A stretch of 64,000 bases of DNA from contig NZ_JBDKWZ010000003.1 of NCBI RefSeq assembly GCF_039710355.1, positions 1 through 64,000 of the forward strand. Direction: 5' to 3'. A program made the position numbers and the translations under genes. This stretch comes from Rapidithrix thailandica (GTDB taxonomy: Bacteria > Bacteroidota > Bacteroidia > Cytophagales > Flammeovirgaceae). Of the stretch, positions 1 through 8,566 are shown piece by piece (position 1 is the stretch's first letter; each line of letters starts with the position of its first letter). The notes beneath the pieces are model-generated. The model did not search any database. It was not told the DNA's origin and saw only the letters and a list, made by a program, of their open reading frames with translations.

Positions 1-1
1 G

Positions 2-733
2 GAGAAAATACGCAACCACCTGGAAGAAGAAATCAAAAAGCGAACGCAGGAAATCGAATTGCGCAATCAAGAACTTGAAGCATTCAATTACTCCGTGTCA
101 CATGACTTAAGGGCCCCATTGAGGGCCATTTCCGGTTACAGCGATATTTTAAAAGAAGATTATTTTGAACTACTGGATGAAGAGGGAAAGCGGGTTATCA
201 GTATCATCAACAATAATGTATTGAAGATGCATCAACTCATCAATGAGATATTGAAATTCTCCCGGTTGACACGTTTGAATATTTCCAAGACCAATTTGAA
301 GATGAAAGCTTTGTTTACGGAAAGCTTTCAAAAACTCTTACAACTGGAGCCCCCCACTCGCAAGATAGAGTTTCACATAGAGGATGTACCGGATGCCCAT
401 GGTGACTATACCATGATTTCCCAATTGATTACGAACCTGATGTCAAATGCAATCAAATATACCCGGCCCAAAACAAAAACATTGATCGAAGTAGGTAGTA
501 AGAGATTCAATGGCCAGCTTGCCTATTTCGTCAAGGATAACGGAGTAGGCTTTGATATGCAATACAAAAATAAATTGTTTGGCGTATTTCAACGCTTACA
601 CAAAGACTCAGAATTTGAAGGGACAGGCGTAGGGCTTGCCATTGTACAAAGGGTCATCCACAAGCACAATGGGCATGTTTGGGGCGAGGGACAGGTAGAC
701 CAAGGAGCTACCTTTTATTTCACTTTACCTTAA
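2..733 (+). CDS. Sensor histidine kinase, C-terminal part (5' end outside window)
   Basis: The frame is open to the left window edge, so only the last 243 or so residues are seen and the gene starts upstream; a TTG at 59 is not a credible start. The visible part begins with a charged helical linker (EEEIKKRTQEIELRNQELEAF), then a HisKA dimerisation and phosphoacceptor segment with the motif SVSHDLRAPLR, then a HATPase_c domain with N-box (NLMSNAIKYT), G1 box (KDNGVGFDM), F-box (FGVFQRLH) and G2 box (GTGVGLAIV). The catalytic core is therefore complete. It would autophosphorylate and hand phosphate to a receiver. The sensor domains are not in view. It is closely similar to the kinase core of the PAS-PAS kinase at 5824, so the two are paralogues. 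A receiver gene follows 16 bp downstream, an obvious candidate partner. Confidence 0.93.
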   Translation, partial: EKIRNHLEEEIKKRTQEIELRNQELEAFNYSVSHDLRAPLRAISGYSDILKEDYFELLDEEGKRVISIINNNVLKMHQLINEILKFSRLTRLNISKTNLKMKALFTESFQKLLQLEPPTRKIEFHIEDVPDAHGDYTMISQLITNLMSNAIKYTRPKTKTLIEVGSKRFNGQLAYFVKDNGVGFDMQYKNKLFGVFQRLHKDSEFEGTGVGLAIVQRVIHKHNGHVWGEGQVDQGATFYFTLP

Positions 734-749
734 AAAAATACATTTTACA

Positions 750-1202
750 ATGGAGGAAGTAAACCATATCGAAGTAGTTTTTATAGAAGACAGTCTGGAG
801 GACTCAGAGCTTACCTTAAGGTCCTTGAGAAAATACAAGTTGGCCAATAGACTGAAAGTGATTGACGACGGGCAAAAGGCAGTGGAATATCTGTTTGGAG
901 ACGGGCAATCCGGAGAAAGTATCACGAATATTCCCAAACTGATTTTACTGGATCTGAAACTGCCGAAAGTCAGCGGACTGGAAATTCTGGAACGCATGAA
1001 GAAAGAACCGCGGTTCAAAGACATTCCGGTAGTGGTGTTGACCTCCTCCAACGAAAGTATAGATATCAAAAAAGCCTATGAATTAGGAGCCAACAGCTAT
1101 ATCGTCAAACCTGTAGACTTTGCAAAGTTTACCGAAGCAATCCAACAAGTGGGCATGTATTGGCTATTATTAAACCAACCACCCAAAAATAATATTCCTT
1201 AA
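750..1202 (+). CDS. Single-domain response regulator (Rcp1-type receiver)
   Basis: A 150-residue stand-alone receiver. The acidic pocket is E13/D14, the phosphoacceptor is D68 in LILLDLKLPK, the switch threonine is T98 in VVVLTSS and the conserved lysine is K120 in YIVKPVDF, so all phosphotransfer residues are present. The enlarged loop between helix 2 and strand 3 (VEYLFGDGQSGESITNIP) is typical of the cyanobacterial phytochrome-partner Rcp1 family. No output domain is attached, so it acts either as a phosphorelay intermediate or through protein contacts. It lies 16 bp after the partial histidine kinase and 6 bp before a second receiver gene, and is almost surely co-transcribed with both. 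Confidence 0.95.
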   Translation: MEEVNHIEVVFIEDSLEDSELTLRSLRKYKLANRLKVIDDGQKAVEYLFGDGQSGESITNIPKLILLDLKLPKVSGLEILERMKKEPRFKDIPVVVLTSSNESIDIKKAYELGANSYIVKPVDFAKFTEAIQQVGMYWLLLNQPPKNNIP

Positions 1203-1208
1203 TCACCT

Positions 1209-1808
1209 ATGCAAAAACAACCTATAGAGCAATATCATACTATTAAACTTCTCATTCTTGAGGATGTACCAGAAGATGCTGAACTCATGAGGCGAGAATT
1301 AGAAAATGCCGGGTATATACTGAAGTATGTAGTGGCTGATGACAAAACCACATTTACAGCGGGCTTAGAAAATTTTCAACCGGATGTTATCCTGGCCGAC
1401 TATATGTTGCCCACCTTTTCAGGGCTGGAGGCCTTGGTAATATCCAAAGACCTTGAGCCGGATATCCCCTTTGTGTTCGTCACAGGGGCCGTAGGAGAAG
1501 AGATTGCTGCCGAAACCATTTTAAGTGGGGCTTCCGGCTTCGTCTTAAAATCAAACCTGGGCAAACTTCCGGAAGTCATCAGAGATATTTTCAGTGGTGA
1601 AGAAAAATGGTACAACAAAAGATTGGCCCGGACCAACAAACGCATTGGCGACCGTGTGAAATCAAATGTAAAATTATTGGAAAAAATTTATCTCTTTTTG
1701 GAAAGTCAGAAAGAGATGGAAAGCCCTACCGACAAAGAATTGAGAGAGGCCATGAATGAGATATTACATCTGGAAAAAAAGTCACCTCAAAAGAAAAAAA
1801 ATAATTAA
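1209..1808 (+). CDS. Response regulator with a charged helical C-terminal tail
   Basis: This 199-residue protein has an N-terminal receiver (about residues 11-130). E18/D19 form the acidic pocket, D64 in VILADYMLP is the phosphoacceptor, T92 in FVFVTGAVGEE the switch residue, and K114 in FVLKSN the lysine. After the receiver comes a tail of about 70 residues rich in K, E and R (from EEKWYNKRLARTNKR on) that looks helical and ends in a lysine run. No known DNA-binding domain is recognisable in it, so the output is unknown; a docking helix for the neighbouring kinases is possible. It sits between the small receiver and the CheB-CheR kinase with gaps of 6 and 12 bp, in one operon. Confidence 0.93.
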   Translation: MQKQPIEQYHTIKLLILEDVPEDAELMRRELENAGYILKYVVADDKTTFTAGLENFQPDVILADYMLPTFSGLEALVISKDLEPDIPFVFVTGAVGEEIAAETILSGASGFVLKSNLGKLPEVIRDIFSGEEKWYNKRLARTNKRIGDRVKSNVKLLEKIYLFLESQKEMESPTDKELREAMNEILHLEKKSPQKKKNN

Positions 1809-1820
1809 TCTTCAAATGCT

Positions 1821-4800
1821 ATGGATGAAAATGGGATGAAAAAGCCATCAGGGCAGAAAAGGGAGGTCAAAAAGCCCAACCCTATATACATCGTAGGGAT
1901 AGGGGCTTCTGCCGGGGGGCTGGAAGCCATCAATGCTTTCTTTGAAAAAGTACCGGAAGACTCCGGGATAAGCTTTGTGTTGATTCAGCACTTATCACCC
2001 GACTACAAATCGATGATGCCGGAGTTACTAGCCAAACATACCATGCTTAAAATCAACAAGATAGTTAACGGAACTACGATACAACCCAATGCCATATATA
2101 CGATTCCCGCAGATAAAAACATCACTGTTTCGGGTGGAAAATTTTACTTGGAAGACAGAGGTAGTCCCAAAACCTTGAACTTGCCCATCAATATCTTTTT
2201 CAAGTCCTTGGCGGTGGACCAAGGGGAATACGCCATTGGCGTAGTGCTTTCGGGAACCGGGAGTGATGCAACCTTGGGGATTGAGGCCATCAAACAGTAC
2301 GGGGGGATGGTCATTGCTCAAGACCCCAATTCGGCCGCCTTTGACAGTATGCCTAAAAGTGCTATCGCTACCGGCCTGGTAGATTACATCCTTCACCCTT
2401 CCCGTATGCCTGAGGCCATCATTTCCTATGTAAAGCACCCTCATTTGGAAAAGGACGATCACGATGTTCTTCAAAAGAATAAGAAAGGCAGTGAAATTCT
2501 CAATATCCTGAACCTGATTCACAAAAAAACCAACCTGGATTTCAGACAATATAAAAAGTCTACGATTGTTCGCCGGATTGAAAGAAGAATGGGTATTTGC
2601 AATATTGTCAATCAAGAACTCTATTATAAATACTTGAAAGATGACCCTGAGGAAGTCGAACTGTTAAGTCAGGAAATGCTCATCGGGGTTACGGCTTTTT
2701 TCCGCGACAGAAAGGCCTTTGACATTCTGGACAAAGAAGTACTTGGCCCTATGGTTGCCAACCATAATTCAAGTAAAGAAATGAGAATCTGGATTGTAGC
2801 CTGTTCTACCGGGCAAGAAGCGTATTCGGTGGCCATGCTGTTAAAAGAGCATTGCCGGAAGGAAAACAAACATATTCCCATCAAAATCTTTGCTACGGAT
2901 ATTGACCAAAGAGCCATCGACAAAGCGAGCAAAGGGGTATACATGGCCAATGCTGCGGAAGAAATCCCCCCTTCCTTGCTTAGCCGCTACTTCACCCATA
3001 TCGATGGAAAATACCAAGTGAAAAAAGAGTTGCGTGAAATGGCCATTTTTGCCAGACACGATATTACGAAAGATCCTCCTTTCAACAATATTGACATGGC
3101 CTGCTGCCGGAATTTGTTGATTTATATCGAGCCCTTTATGCAGGATAAGATCTTATCCTTTATTCACTTTTCATTAAACGAAAAAGGCTATCTGTTTTTA
3201 GGCTCCAGCGAAAACCCCGGAAGCTTTAACAAAGTTTTCCAAGAGGTAAACAAAAAATACAAGATCTATCGCAATACATCTACAATCCGGATAGGCGATA
3301 TCCACAAAATCTATCCTTTCGACAGCAGACGCAAAGGCTTAGGCTATGAAAAATTAGTCAAAACCGAAGACCAACTTGCCGGACTTTCCGAATCAAAAAT
3401 CATTAACAATTTTAAGGATGCCCTACTGGAAGATTTGGTCCCCCCTACTGTAATCATCAATGAAAACAACGATGTGGTACATGTAGCCGGTGAAGTTGAC
3501 CAGTACATCAAGTTGCCCAAGAAACAACTTACCTTGAATGTATTGAAAATGGTGGATGAACAGTTGTATGTTTCGTTAAGCAACATCATCTCTAAAGTAA
3601 AATCTCAAAGAAAAAAAGTCATTTCTCCTTCCATCATTTTTGAAGGGAAAGAAAAGTCCTTTCTGAACATTGTGGCCAAGCCTTATATCGAGCCTATCAG
3701 TCGCCTGAATTATTGTATTGTGAGCTTTATCGAAGCCGATATGGGTGGCTTTTCCCTCCAAGACGGGGATATGGACAAGCCGGAACAATACAAAGAAAAA
3801 GATGCCCATATCAGACGCTTGGAAGAGGACTTGAAGGAAACAAAGGAATACTTGCAAACAACCATTGAAGAGCTGGAAACCTCGAACGAAGAATTGCAAT
3901 CCACCAACGAGGAATTGATGGCTGCCAATGAAGAGTTGCAAAGTAGCAACGAAGAGCTGCAGTCAGTCAACGAAGAGTTGTATACGGTGAACAATGAATT
4001 TCAGGATAAACTACTGGAAATGACTGAACTGAATGATGACCTGAATAATTTCATTCAAAGTACTCATATCGCTACCCTCTTTCTGGACAATGACTTTTGC
4101 CTCAGAAGGTTTACCGATGAAATATCCCCCTTTATCAAAATTACCAAAAACGACATTGGCCGCTATATCGGGGACTTTACCCATGCCTTTCACTCTTTTG
4201 ATATCATCGAAATTGCCAAGAGAGTTTTGGATAGTTTTATCCCCATCGAGCAAGAGGTACTCACGTCCATAGGAGACGTCTTTTTGATGCGAGCTATGCC
4301 TTATAAAACAGCTAAAAAGGAAGTCAAAGGGGTCATTTTTACGTTTATTGACGTCACAGAACTCAAAAAAATAGAGAAAAAACTCGTATCCAAAGCCAAA
4401 GAGTTGGAGCGTAGCAACCGGGAACTGGAACAGTTCGCCTATGTGGCCTCGCACGACCTGAAGGCTCCTATTACCAACTTGGTAGCGTTGTTGGATGCCA
4501 TCCAACAACAGAACGGAATTAAAGAGGACAGCATGAACCTATTTGATCGCTTGAAAACTTCCGTATCTCGCATGAGTAATACTATCCGGGTGCTTAACGA
4601 GGTCATTACTTTGAAAAAGAACCTGGACTTAAAACCCGAAAAAGTCAAACTGCCCGTGGTGCTGGAAGACGTTCTTTCCGGTATCAATGACCAGGTGGAA
4701 AGTAATCAAGCGGAAATAAAAACGGATTTTAAAGCTTGTGATACCATACTCTTTCCGGAAATCCACCTTCGCAGTATTCTTCAAAACCTGATTACCAATG

Positions 4801-5105
4801 CCATCAAATACAAAAAAGCGAAAGAATATCCTATTATTGAAATTCATACGGCCATAGAGGATGAGCAAGTCTGTTTGTCGGTCAAAGACAATGGAAGAGG
4901 AATTGACCTGGATGAATACGGAAGAAAATTATTCGGCCTTTTTCAACGCTTCCACCTGGATACGGAGGGGAAGGGTATTGGATTGCACATTACCAAATCC
5001 ATTATAGAAAACTATGGCGGGCGTATAGAAGTGGACAGCAAGGTGGGAAAAGGAACGACCTTTAAACTCTATTTAAAAAATGCACAAGAACAACCTGTTG
5101 TCTAA
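1821..5105 (+). CDS. CheB-CheR-coiled coil-PAS-histidine kinase fusion
   Basis: A 1094-residue cytoplasmic fusion. Residues about 20-205 are a CheB methylesterase with its catalytic triad visible: S30 in GIGASAGG, H57 in LIQHLSP and D149 in SGTGSDA. Residues about 222-490 are a CheR methyltransferase, with CheR N-terminal helices (RRIERRMG), TAFFRD, the SAM-binding motif CSTGQEAYS, FATDIDQRAI and CRNLLIY. A heptad-like coiled coil of repeated EELQS(T/S)NEEL units covers about 655-735, then a PAS-like domain, then a HisKA with H878 in YVASHDLKAP and a HATPase_c domain (DNGRGID, GKGIGLHI). There is no receiver before CheB, unlike chemotaxis CheB. No chemoreceptor or CheA gene is visible here, so substrates of the esterase/methyltransferase are unknown. 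It follows two receiver genes with a 12 bp gap. Such fusions are known in many phyla, often with unassigned function. Confidence 0.95.
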   Translation: MDENGMKKPSGQKREVKKPNPIYIVGIGASAGGLEAINAFFEKVPEDSGISFVLIQHLSPDYKSMMPELLAKHTMLKINKIVNGTTIQPNAIYTIPADKNITVSGGKFYLEDRGSPKTLNLPINIFFKSLAVDQGEYAIGVVLSGTGSDATLGIEAIKQYGGMVIAQDPNSAAFDSMPKSAIATGLVDYILHPSRMPEAIISYVKHPHLEKDDHDVLQKNKKGSEILNILNLIHKKTNLDFRQYKKSTIVRRIERRMGICNIVNQELYYKYLKDDPEEVELLSQEMLIGVTAFFRDRKAFDILDKEVLGPMVANHNSSKEMRIWIVACSTGQEAYSVAMLLKEHCRKENKHIPIKIFATDIDQRAIDKASKGVYMANAAEEIPPSLLSRYFTHIDGKYQVKKELREMAIFARHDITKDPPFNNIDMACCRNLLIYIEPFMQDKILSFIHFSLNEKGYLFLGSSENPGSFNKVFQEVNKKYKIYRNTSTIRIGDIHKIYPFDSRRKGLGYEKLVKTEDQLAGLSESKIINNFKDALLEDLVPPTVIINENNDVVHVAGEVDQYIKLPKKQLTLNVLKMVDEQLYVSLSNIISKVKSQRKKVISPSIIFEGKEKSFLNIVAKPYIEPISRLNYCIVSFIEADMGGFSLQDGDMDKPEQYKEKDAHIRRLEEDLKETKEYLQTTIEELETSNEELQSTNEELMAANEELQSSNEELQSVNEELYTVNNEFQDKLLEMTELNDDLNNFIQSTHIATLFLDNDFCLRRFTDEISPFIKITKNDIGRYIGDFTHAFHSFDIIEIAKRVLDSFIPIEQEVLTSIGDVFLMRAMPYKTAKKEVKGVIFTFIDVTELKKIEKKLVSKAKELERSNRELEQFAYVASHDLKAPITNLVALLDAIQQQNGIKEDSMNLFDRLKTSVSRMSNTIRVLNEVITLKKNLDLKPEKVKLPVVLEDVLSGINDQVESNQAEIKTDFKACDTILFPEIHLRSILQNLITNAIKYKKAKEYPIIEIHTAIEDEQVCLSVKDNGRGIDLDEYGRKLFGLFQRFHLDTEGKGIGLHITKSIIENYGGRIEVDSKVGKGTTFKLYLKNAQEQPVV

Positions 5106-5110
5106 AAGCT

Positions 5111-5152
5111 CGAGTCGGAGCAATTTTCAAACCTGTTGATTGCCCCGACTCG
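5111..5152 (+). terminator. Possible hairpin after the CheB-CheR kinase gene
   Basis: A 14-bp stem with one mismatch (arms 5111-5124 and 5139-5152) starts 5 bases after the stop codon. It is not followed by a T-run, so it may be an mRNA 3' end stabiliser or a weak terminator. Confidence 0.4.
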
Positions 5153-5274
5153 CCATAACAAATATCTACTTCCATGATACTACTACACCAAATTACCATT
5201 GTATGAATTCCTAAAAAGGATAAACACTCACTGACTCAATCTATGAATTTCTTTACTTATTAATTCATTTTTAT

Positions 5275-5658
5275 ATGAAAAAGTTAGGGTGTATTTTGAT
5301 AGTAGATGATGATGATACCAGTAATTTCGTAACAAAACTAATGTTAGACAAAACTGATGCCGCCCATATAATCCTTATGGCAAGGAACGGAAAGGAAGCT
5401 GTTAATTACTTGGAAGAAAACAAGAATAATTTTCCGGATTTAATTCTTCTGGATATCAACATGCCCATCATGAATGGCTTTGACTTTCTGGAATATTGGG
5501 AGAAAAAAGGGATGACAAGTAACTCAAAAATTGTCATGTTCTCTACTTCTATCCGGGAAGAAGACAAAACCAAAGCAGAACAGTTTTACGATGTGATTTC
5601 TTATATTGAAAAACCTCTTAATGAGAAAAAAATCGCAGCCTTGTTTAAAGAAATTTAA
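5275..5658 (+). CDS. Single-domain response regulator
   Basis: A 127-residue CheY-like receiver with nothing attached. D11/D12 form the acidic pocket (VDDDDTSNF), D60 in LILLDINMP is the phosphoacceptor, S90/T91 the switch position and K113 in YIEKPL the conserved lysine. The start at ATG 5275 gives the normal receiver N-terminus. It lies between the CheB-CheR kinase (169 bp upstream, with a hairpin between) and a PAS-PAS kinase (165 bp downstream), so it may have its own promoter. Either neighbouring kinase could be its partner; the sequence does not decide between them. Confidence 0.94.
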   Translation: MKKLGCILIVDDDDTSNFVTKLMLDKTDAAHIILMARNGKEAVNYLEENKNNFPDLILLDINMPIMNGFDFLEYWEKKGMTSNSKIVMFSTSIREEDKTKAEQFYDVISYIEKPLNEKKIAALFKEI

Positions 5659-5823
5659 AATCTCTATACGCTGTGCTCCAAACCCGAAGGTTCCTCCTTC
5701 CGGTGGGGAGTGCCGTTGTTTATAACCACCTGGTTCCTTTTGACAAAGACACTTCTGTTGATTGCCAACCCACTCAAAACCTTGGAAAGCCGGCCTTTGA
5801 GAACCCGCAAAAAATAACACTGC

Positions 5824-7356
5824 ATGAAAAGCTTGACAAAAGACGCAGAAATAGAAAAGCTAAAACAAGAATTAGAACATATAAAGCAAAAACTCCATGA
5901 CAAAGAAATGGTCTTTAACAATATACTTGAAAGCACACTCGCAGGTTATTGGGATTGGTACATCCAAAAGGACTATGAATATATGAGCCCTACCTTCAAA
6001 AGTATGTTTGGGTATAAAGATCATGAATTGCCCAATTCACCTGACACATGGCAAAAACTAATTCACCCGGACGACCTTCCGGGGGTGTTGGAGGTATTTC
6101 AAAAACATATCGATACCAAAGGCCACTTTCCTTATGACAATGAAGTACGCTATTTTCACAAAGACGGCTCTATCGTGTGGGTATATTGCAGAGGCAGGGT
6201 CATCGAATGGGATGCAAAAGGTAACCCACTACGAATGGTCGGTTGCCATATTGATATTACGGAGCGAAAACAAGCGGAGGAGAAGTTCAAAGGGATCCTT
6301 GAGAGCGCTCCCGATGCGATGGTCATTGTGGGAGATCAGGGAAATATCATGTTGGTCAACTCACAATTAAAACGGCTCTTCGGCTACACCCACAAAGAGT
6401 TGCTCGGAAAGAAAGTGGAAATCCTAATACCCGGCCGTTTTCAACAAAATCATCCGGCCTTCCGGAAAAGCTATTTACAACAACCTCACCCCCGGCCTAT
6501 GGGAGCCGGCCTGGATCTACGGGCCGTTCGGAAAGACGGTTCCGAATTTCCCGTTGAAGTATCCTTAAGTCCTTTTAGAACAAATAGTGGGACCATGGTA
6601 TTAGCTGCCATCCGGGACATCACCAGACGAAAGGAAGCCGAACTTCAATTGAAAAAATCCAATCAACAATTACATATTATTAACCAAGACCTGGAAGCTT
6701 TTAGTTACTCGGTTTCTCATGATTTACGAGCCCCATTACGGGCGATTTCAGGATATTCCATAATTCTAAAAGAAGATTACGAAGATAGCCTCGATAAAGA
6801 AGGTCAGAAGATACTTAACACCATACTCAGAAACACCAAGAAAATGGGGAAGCTCATTGATGATATCCTGTCCTTTTCCCGGCTTGCCAGGCATCAAGTG
6901 GAAATGCAAGCCGTAAACATGCATGAAACATTCAGAGAGGCCTACCAAGAGTTAACCCAGCACATCACTGACAGAAGCATTGAGTTTAAGCTTGGGGAAT
7001 TAGAAAACATACATGGAGATAAAAACATGATTTTCCAGATGGTCACCAACTTGCTTTCGAATGCTATCAAATATACTCAACCCGTGAAAGAGACCATTAT
7101 CGAAGTAGAGGGCAACCTCATCAATGAAGAATATGTGTATTCGGTAAAAGACAATGGGGTGGGTTTTGATATGCAATTTAAAGACAAGCTCTTCGGTGTA
7201 TTCCAACGCCTGCATAAAGATAAAGAATTCGAAGGGTCCGGTGTAGGACTTGCCATCGTACAAAAGGTACTGGATCATCATCACGGACGGATTTGGGTGG
7301 AAAGCACCCTTAACAAAGGGACTACATTTTATTTTACCATTCCCACCCATAAGTAA
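5824..7356 (+). CDS. PAS-PAS sensor histidine kinase
   Basis: A soluble 510-residue kinase. A short N-terminal coiled coil (residues 1-30) leads to a PAS_3-type fold domain (about 35-155, with YWDWYIQ, SMFGYKDHEL, and a PAC end RMVGCHIDITERK), a second PAS domain (about 160-275, ending AAIRDITRRKEAE), a HisKA with phosphoacceptor H299 in SYSVSHDLRAPLR, and a HATPase_c domain (KDNGVGFDMQ, GSGVGLAIV). No membrane segment is visible, so it senses a cytoplasmic or diffusible signal. Its kinase core closely resembles that of the partial kinase at 2-733, and its first PAS domain closely resembles the N-terminus of the kinase at 11425, so parts of these proteins were copied from each other. No terminator was seen after it. 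Confidence 0.95.
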   Translation: MKSLTKDAEIEKLKQELEHIKQKLHDKEMVFNNILESTLAGYWDWYIQKDYEYMSPTFKSMFGYKDHELPNSPDTWQKLIHPDDLPGVLEVFQKHIDTKGHFPYDNEVRYFHKDGSIVWVYCRGRVIEWDAKGNPLRMVGCHIDITERKQAEEKFKGILESAPDAMVIVGDQGNIMLVNSQLKRLFGYTHKELLGKKVEILIPGRFQQNHPAFRKSYLQQPHPRPMGAGLDLRAVRKDGSEFPVEVSLSPFRTNSGTMVLAAIRDITRRKEAELQLKKSNQQLHIINQDLEAFSYSVSHDLRAPLRAISGYSIILKEDYEDSLDKEGQKILNTILRNTKKMGKLIDDILSFSRLARHQVEMQAVNMHETFREAYQELTQHITDRSIEFKLGELENIHGDKNMIFQMVTNLLSNAIKYTQPVKETIIEVEGNLINEEYVYSVKDNGVGFDMQFKDKLFGVFQRLHKDKEFEGSGVGLAIVQKVLDHHHGRIWVESTLNKGTTFYFTIPTHK

Positions 7357-7480
7357 CGTAACCAGAATCAACTCCTCCTTCACTGCCTTCCTCCCACAAT
7401 AATTTCCAACAATACTACTGCTATAGTACAGCTTCTCAATCAGCGAAAGACCTTTTGGTAATTCCGTAAAGGTTTTGAAA

Positions 7481-7525
7481 GATAAAATTCATTAACGCGA
7501 TAAAGTTGCATTAATGAATTTTATC
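7481..7525 (+). promoter_or_regulatory. Perfect 15-bp inverted repeat overlapping the merC-like promoter
   Basis: Arms GATAAAATTCATTAA (7481-7495) and TTAATGAATTTTATC (7511-7525) are exact reverse complements, separated by 15 bases that contain the -33 TTG of the promoter. The right arm lies between the -33 and -7 elements. The position fits an operator at which a bound repressor would block RNA polymerase. The cognate regulator is not encoded nearby. Confidence 0.65.
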
Positions 7526-7534
7526 TTATATTTG
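7506..7534 (+). promoter_or_regulatory. Bacteroidota-type promoter for the MerC-like/CobW unit
   Basis: TTG at 7506-7508 and TATATTTG at 7527-7534 are 18 bases apart, matching the Bacteroidota primary sigma pattern. The start ATG at 7564 is about 30 bases after the -7 element. Confidence 0.65.
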
Positions 7535-7547
7535 CAACATTATTGCA
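7533..7547 (+). promoter_or_regulatory. Palindrome TGCAA-N5-TTGCA at the transcription start (possible Zur-type site)
   Basis: TGCAACATTATTGCA is a perfect 5-5-5 inverted repeat that overlaps the end of the -7 element and the expected transcription start. The link to a zinc regulator of the Fur family is inferred from the gene content downstream, which includes a COG0523 GTPase, and is not proven by the motif. Confidence 0.5.
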
Positions 7548-7563
7548 TTTAAAAACTCTACTT

Positions 7564-7968
7564 ATGAAAGCCAACTCTAAAATATCACTGGATCTAATGG
7601 GTATGTCTGCTTCATTGTTATGCGCTATACATTGTGCAGTGATGCCTTTTATCTTGACTTTATCCTCTTTAAGCTCACTACATTTTTTAGAAAATGCGCT
7701 GGTAGAGGGAATCATGTTAGCCATCAGTGGATTGATTGCCATCAGTTCTATTTGGCCGGCATTCAAAAAACATCACTCTCAAGGATTGCCTATAGTTTTA
7801 ATGCTCACCGGGTTTATCACCATTATAACAGGTAAAAGTTTCGGACATCACTATGAGATTTTTTTCTCACCGCTGGGAGCATTGCTCATTGCCATGGCAC
7901 ATGGTGTCAACTGGCGGTACCTAAAAAAACATCATTCGTGCAAAACGTCTCAAAACGTTTCTCAATAA
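7564..7968 (+). CDS. MerC-domain small membrane protein
   Basis: 134 residues from the ATG at 7564; a TTG 21 bases earlier lies inside the operator and is rejected. The protein has four hydrophobic segments (about residues 8-31, 44-62, 74-91 and 98-114). The first carries a metal-ligand-like motif C20-A-I-H23-C24, as in the MerC family, first known from mercury uptake. No MerA, MerP or MerR is present, so a mercury role is unlikely; in Bacteroidota such MerC homologues occur as general small inner-membrane proteins. The tail is His/Lys rich (KKHHSCK). Its stop overlaps the start of the next gene (TAATG), pointing to translational coupling. Given the CobW GTPase downstream and the palindromes upstream, a role in metal limitation is inferred. 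Confidence 0.8.
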   Translation: MKANSKISLDLMGMSASLLCAIHCAVMPFILTLSSLSSLHFLENALVEGIMLAISGLIAISSIWPAFKKHHSQGLPIVLMLTGFITIITGKSFGHHYEIFFSPLGALLIAMAHGVNWRYLKKHHSCKTSQNVSQ

Positions 7969-8426
7969 TGCATTGGTTCAATTCCATCCCCGTATTCGTT
8001 TGGCTACTGTGCTTCAATACCGGTTTTTTACAGGCCCAAGCCCAACCTGAAAATACCTGGGTTATTTTTTCCACTGTGAAATTCAAACCCAAGTATATTT
8101 CCTCTATTGACGGCTATTTACTACATCCTACTTTCGGTTCATCGATTAAGAAAATAGAAGGCAAGCAAATCCGGCTGAAAGGTTTCGTATTACCCTTGGA
8201 CATTGGAGTAAGCAATATGATTCTCCTTTCCAAATACCCCTATCGCCAATGCTTTTTCTGCGGAGGAGCCGGGCCGGAAACGGTAGCTGAAATCCTCTTC
8301 AAAAGCAGACAACGCAAGTTTGCCGCTGATGAAGTCATAACAGTAGAAGGTCGCTTAAAACTCAACAATACGGATATTGATCATACCAATTTTATCATTG
8401 AAGAGGCTGAAATCATCAAGGACTGA
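7968..8426 (+). CDS. Small exported protein of unknown function (metal-unit partner)
   Basis: 152 residues starting at ATG 7968, whose A is the last base of the preceding TAA stop. The N-terminus is a signal peptide (hydrophobic core PVFVWLLCFNTGF, cleavage probably after QAQA). The mature part contains KQIRLKGFVLPLD, then SKYPYRQCFFCGGAGPET with a CxxC pair, then VITVEGRLKLN. This resembles the DUF3299-like/OB-fold type proteins that bind small ligands or metals outside the cytoplasm. The CFFC motif could bind a metal or be redox active. I do not recognise a proven function. Co-transcription with the MerC-like gene is nearly certain from the overlap. Confidence 0.75.
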   Translation: MHWFNSIPVFVWLLCFNTGFLQAQAQPENTWVIFSTVKFKPKYISSIDGYLLHPTFGSSIKKIEGKQIRLKGFVLPLDIGVSNMILLSKYPYRQCFFCGGAGPETVAEILFKSRQRKFAADEVITVEGRLKLNNTDIDHTNFIIEEAEIIKD

Positions 8427-8566
8427 TACAACCGGAAAAGAGACTATTTGACTCGTGTAAAATTTGCTTGGGGAATCAGCGACCTGGAAAGGACGTATTG
8501 CAAACCCACCTCAGTACACACTACATAAACATTTCGCCACCAACTCAACCATTTTAAAAGTTATTC

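Noticed and set aside
2028..2615. 195-codon antisense frame
   Set aside because: Opposite the CheB/CheR domains with intact catalytic motifs; no promoter or known motif.
4011..4508. 165-codon open frame antisense to the CheB-CheR kinase
   Set aside because: It lies fully inside a gene with strong domain matches and reads as low-complexity shadow sequence.
7543..7563. Upstream TTG start for the MerC-like gene
   Set aside because: It lies inside the TGCAA-N5-TTGCA palindrome near the transcription start; ATG 7564 gives a normal N-terminus.
7564..7968. Mercury-resistance operon
   Set aside because: MerC-like only; no merA, merT, merP or MerR gene around.
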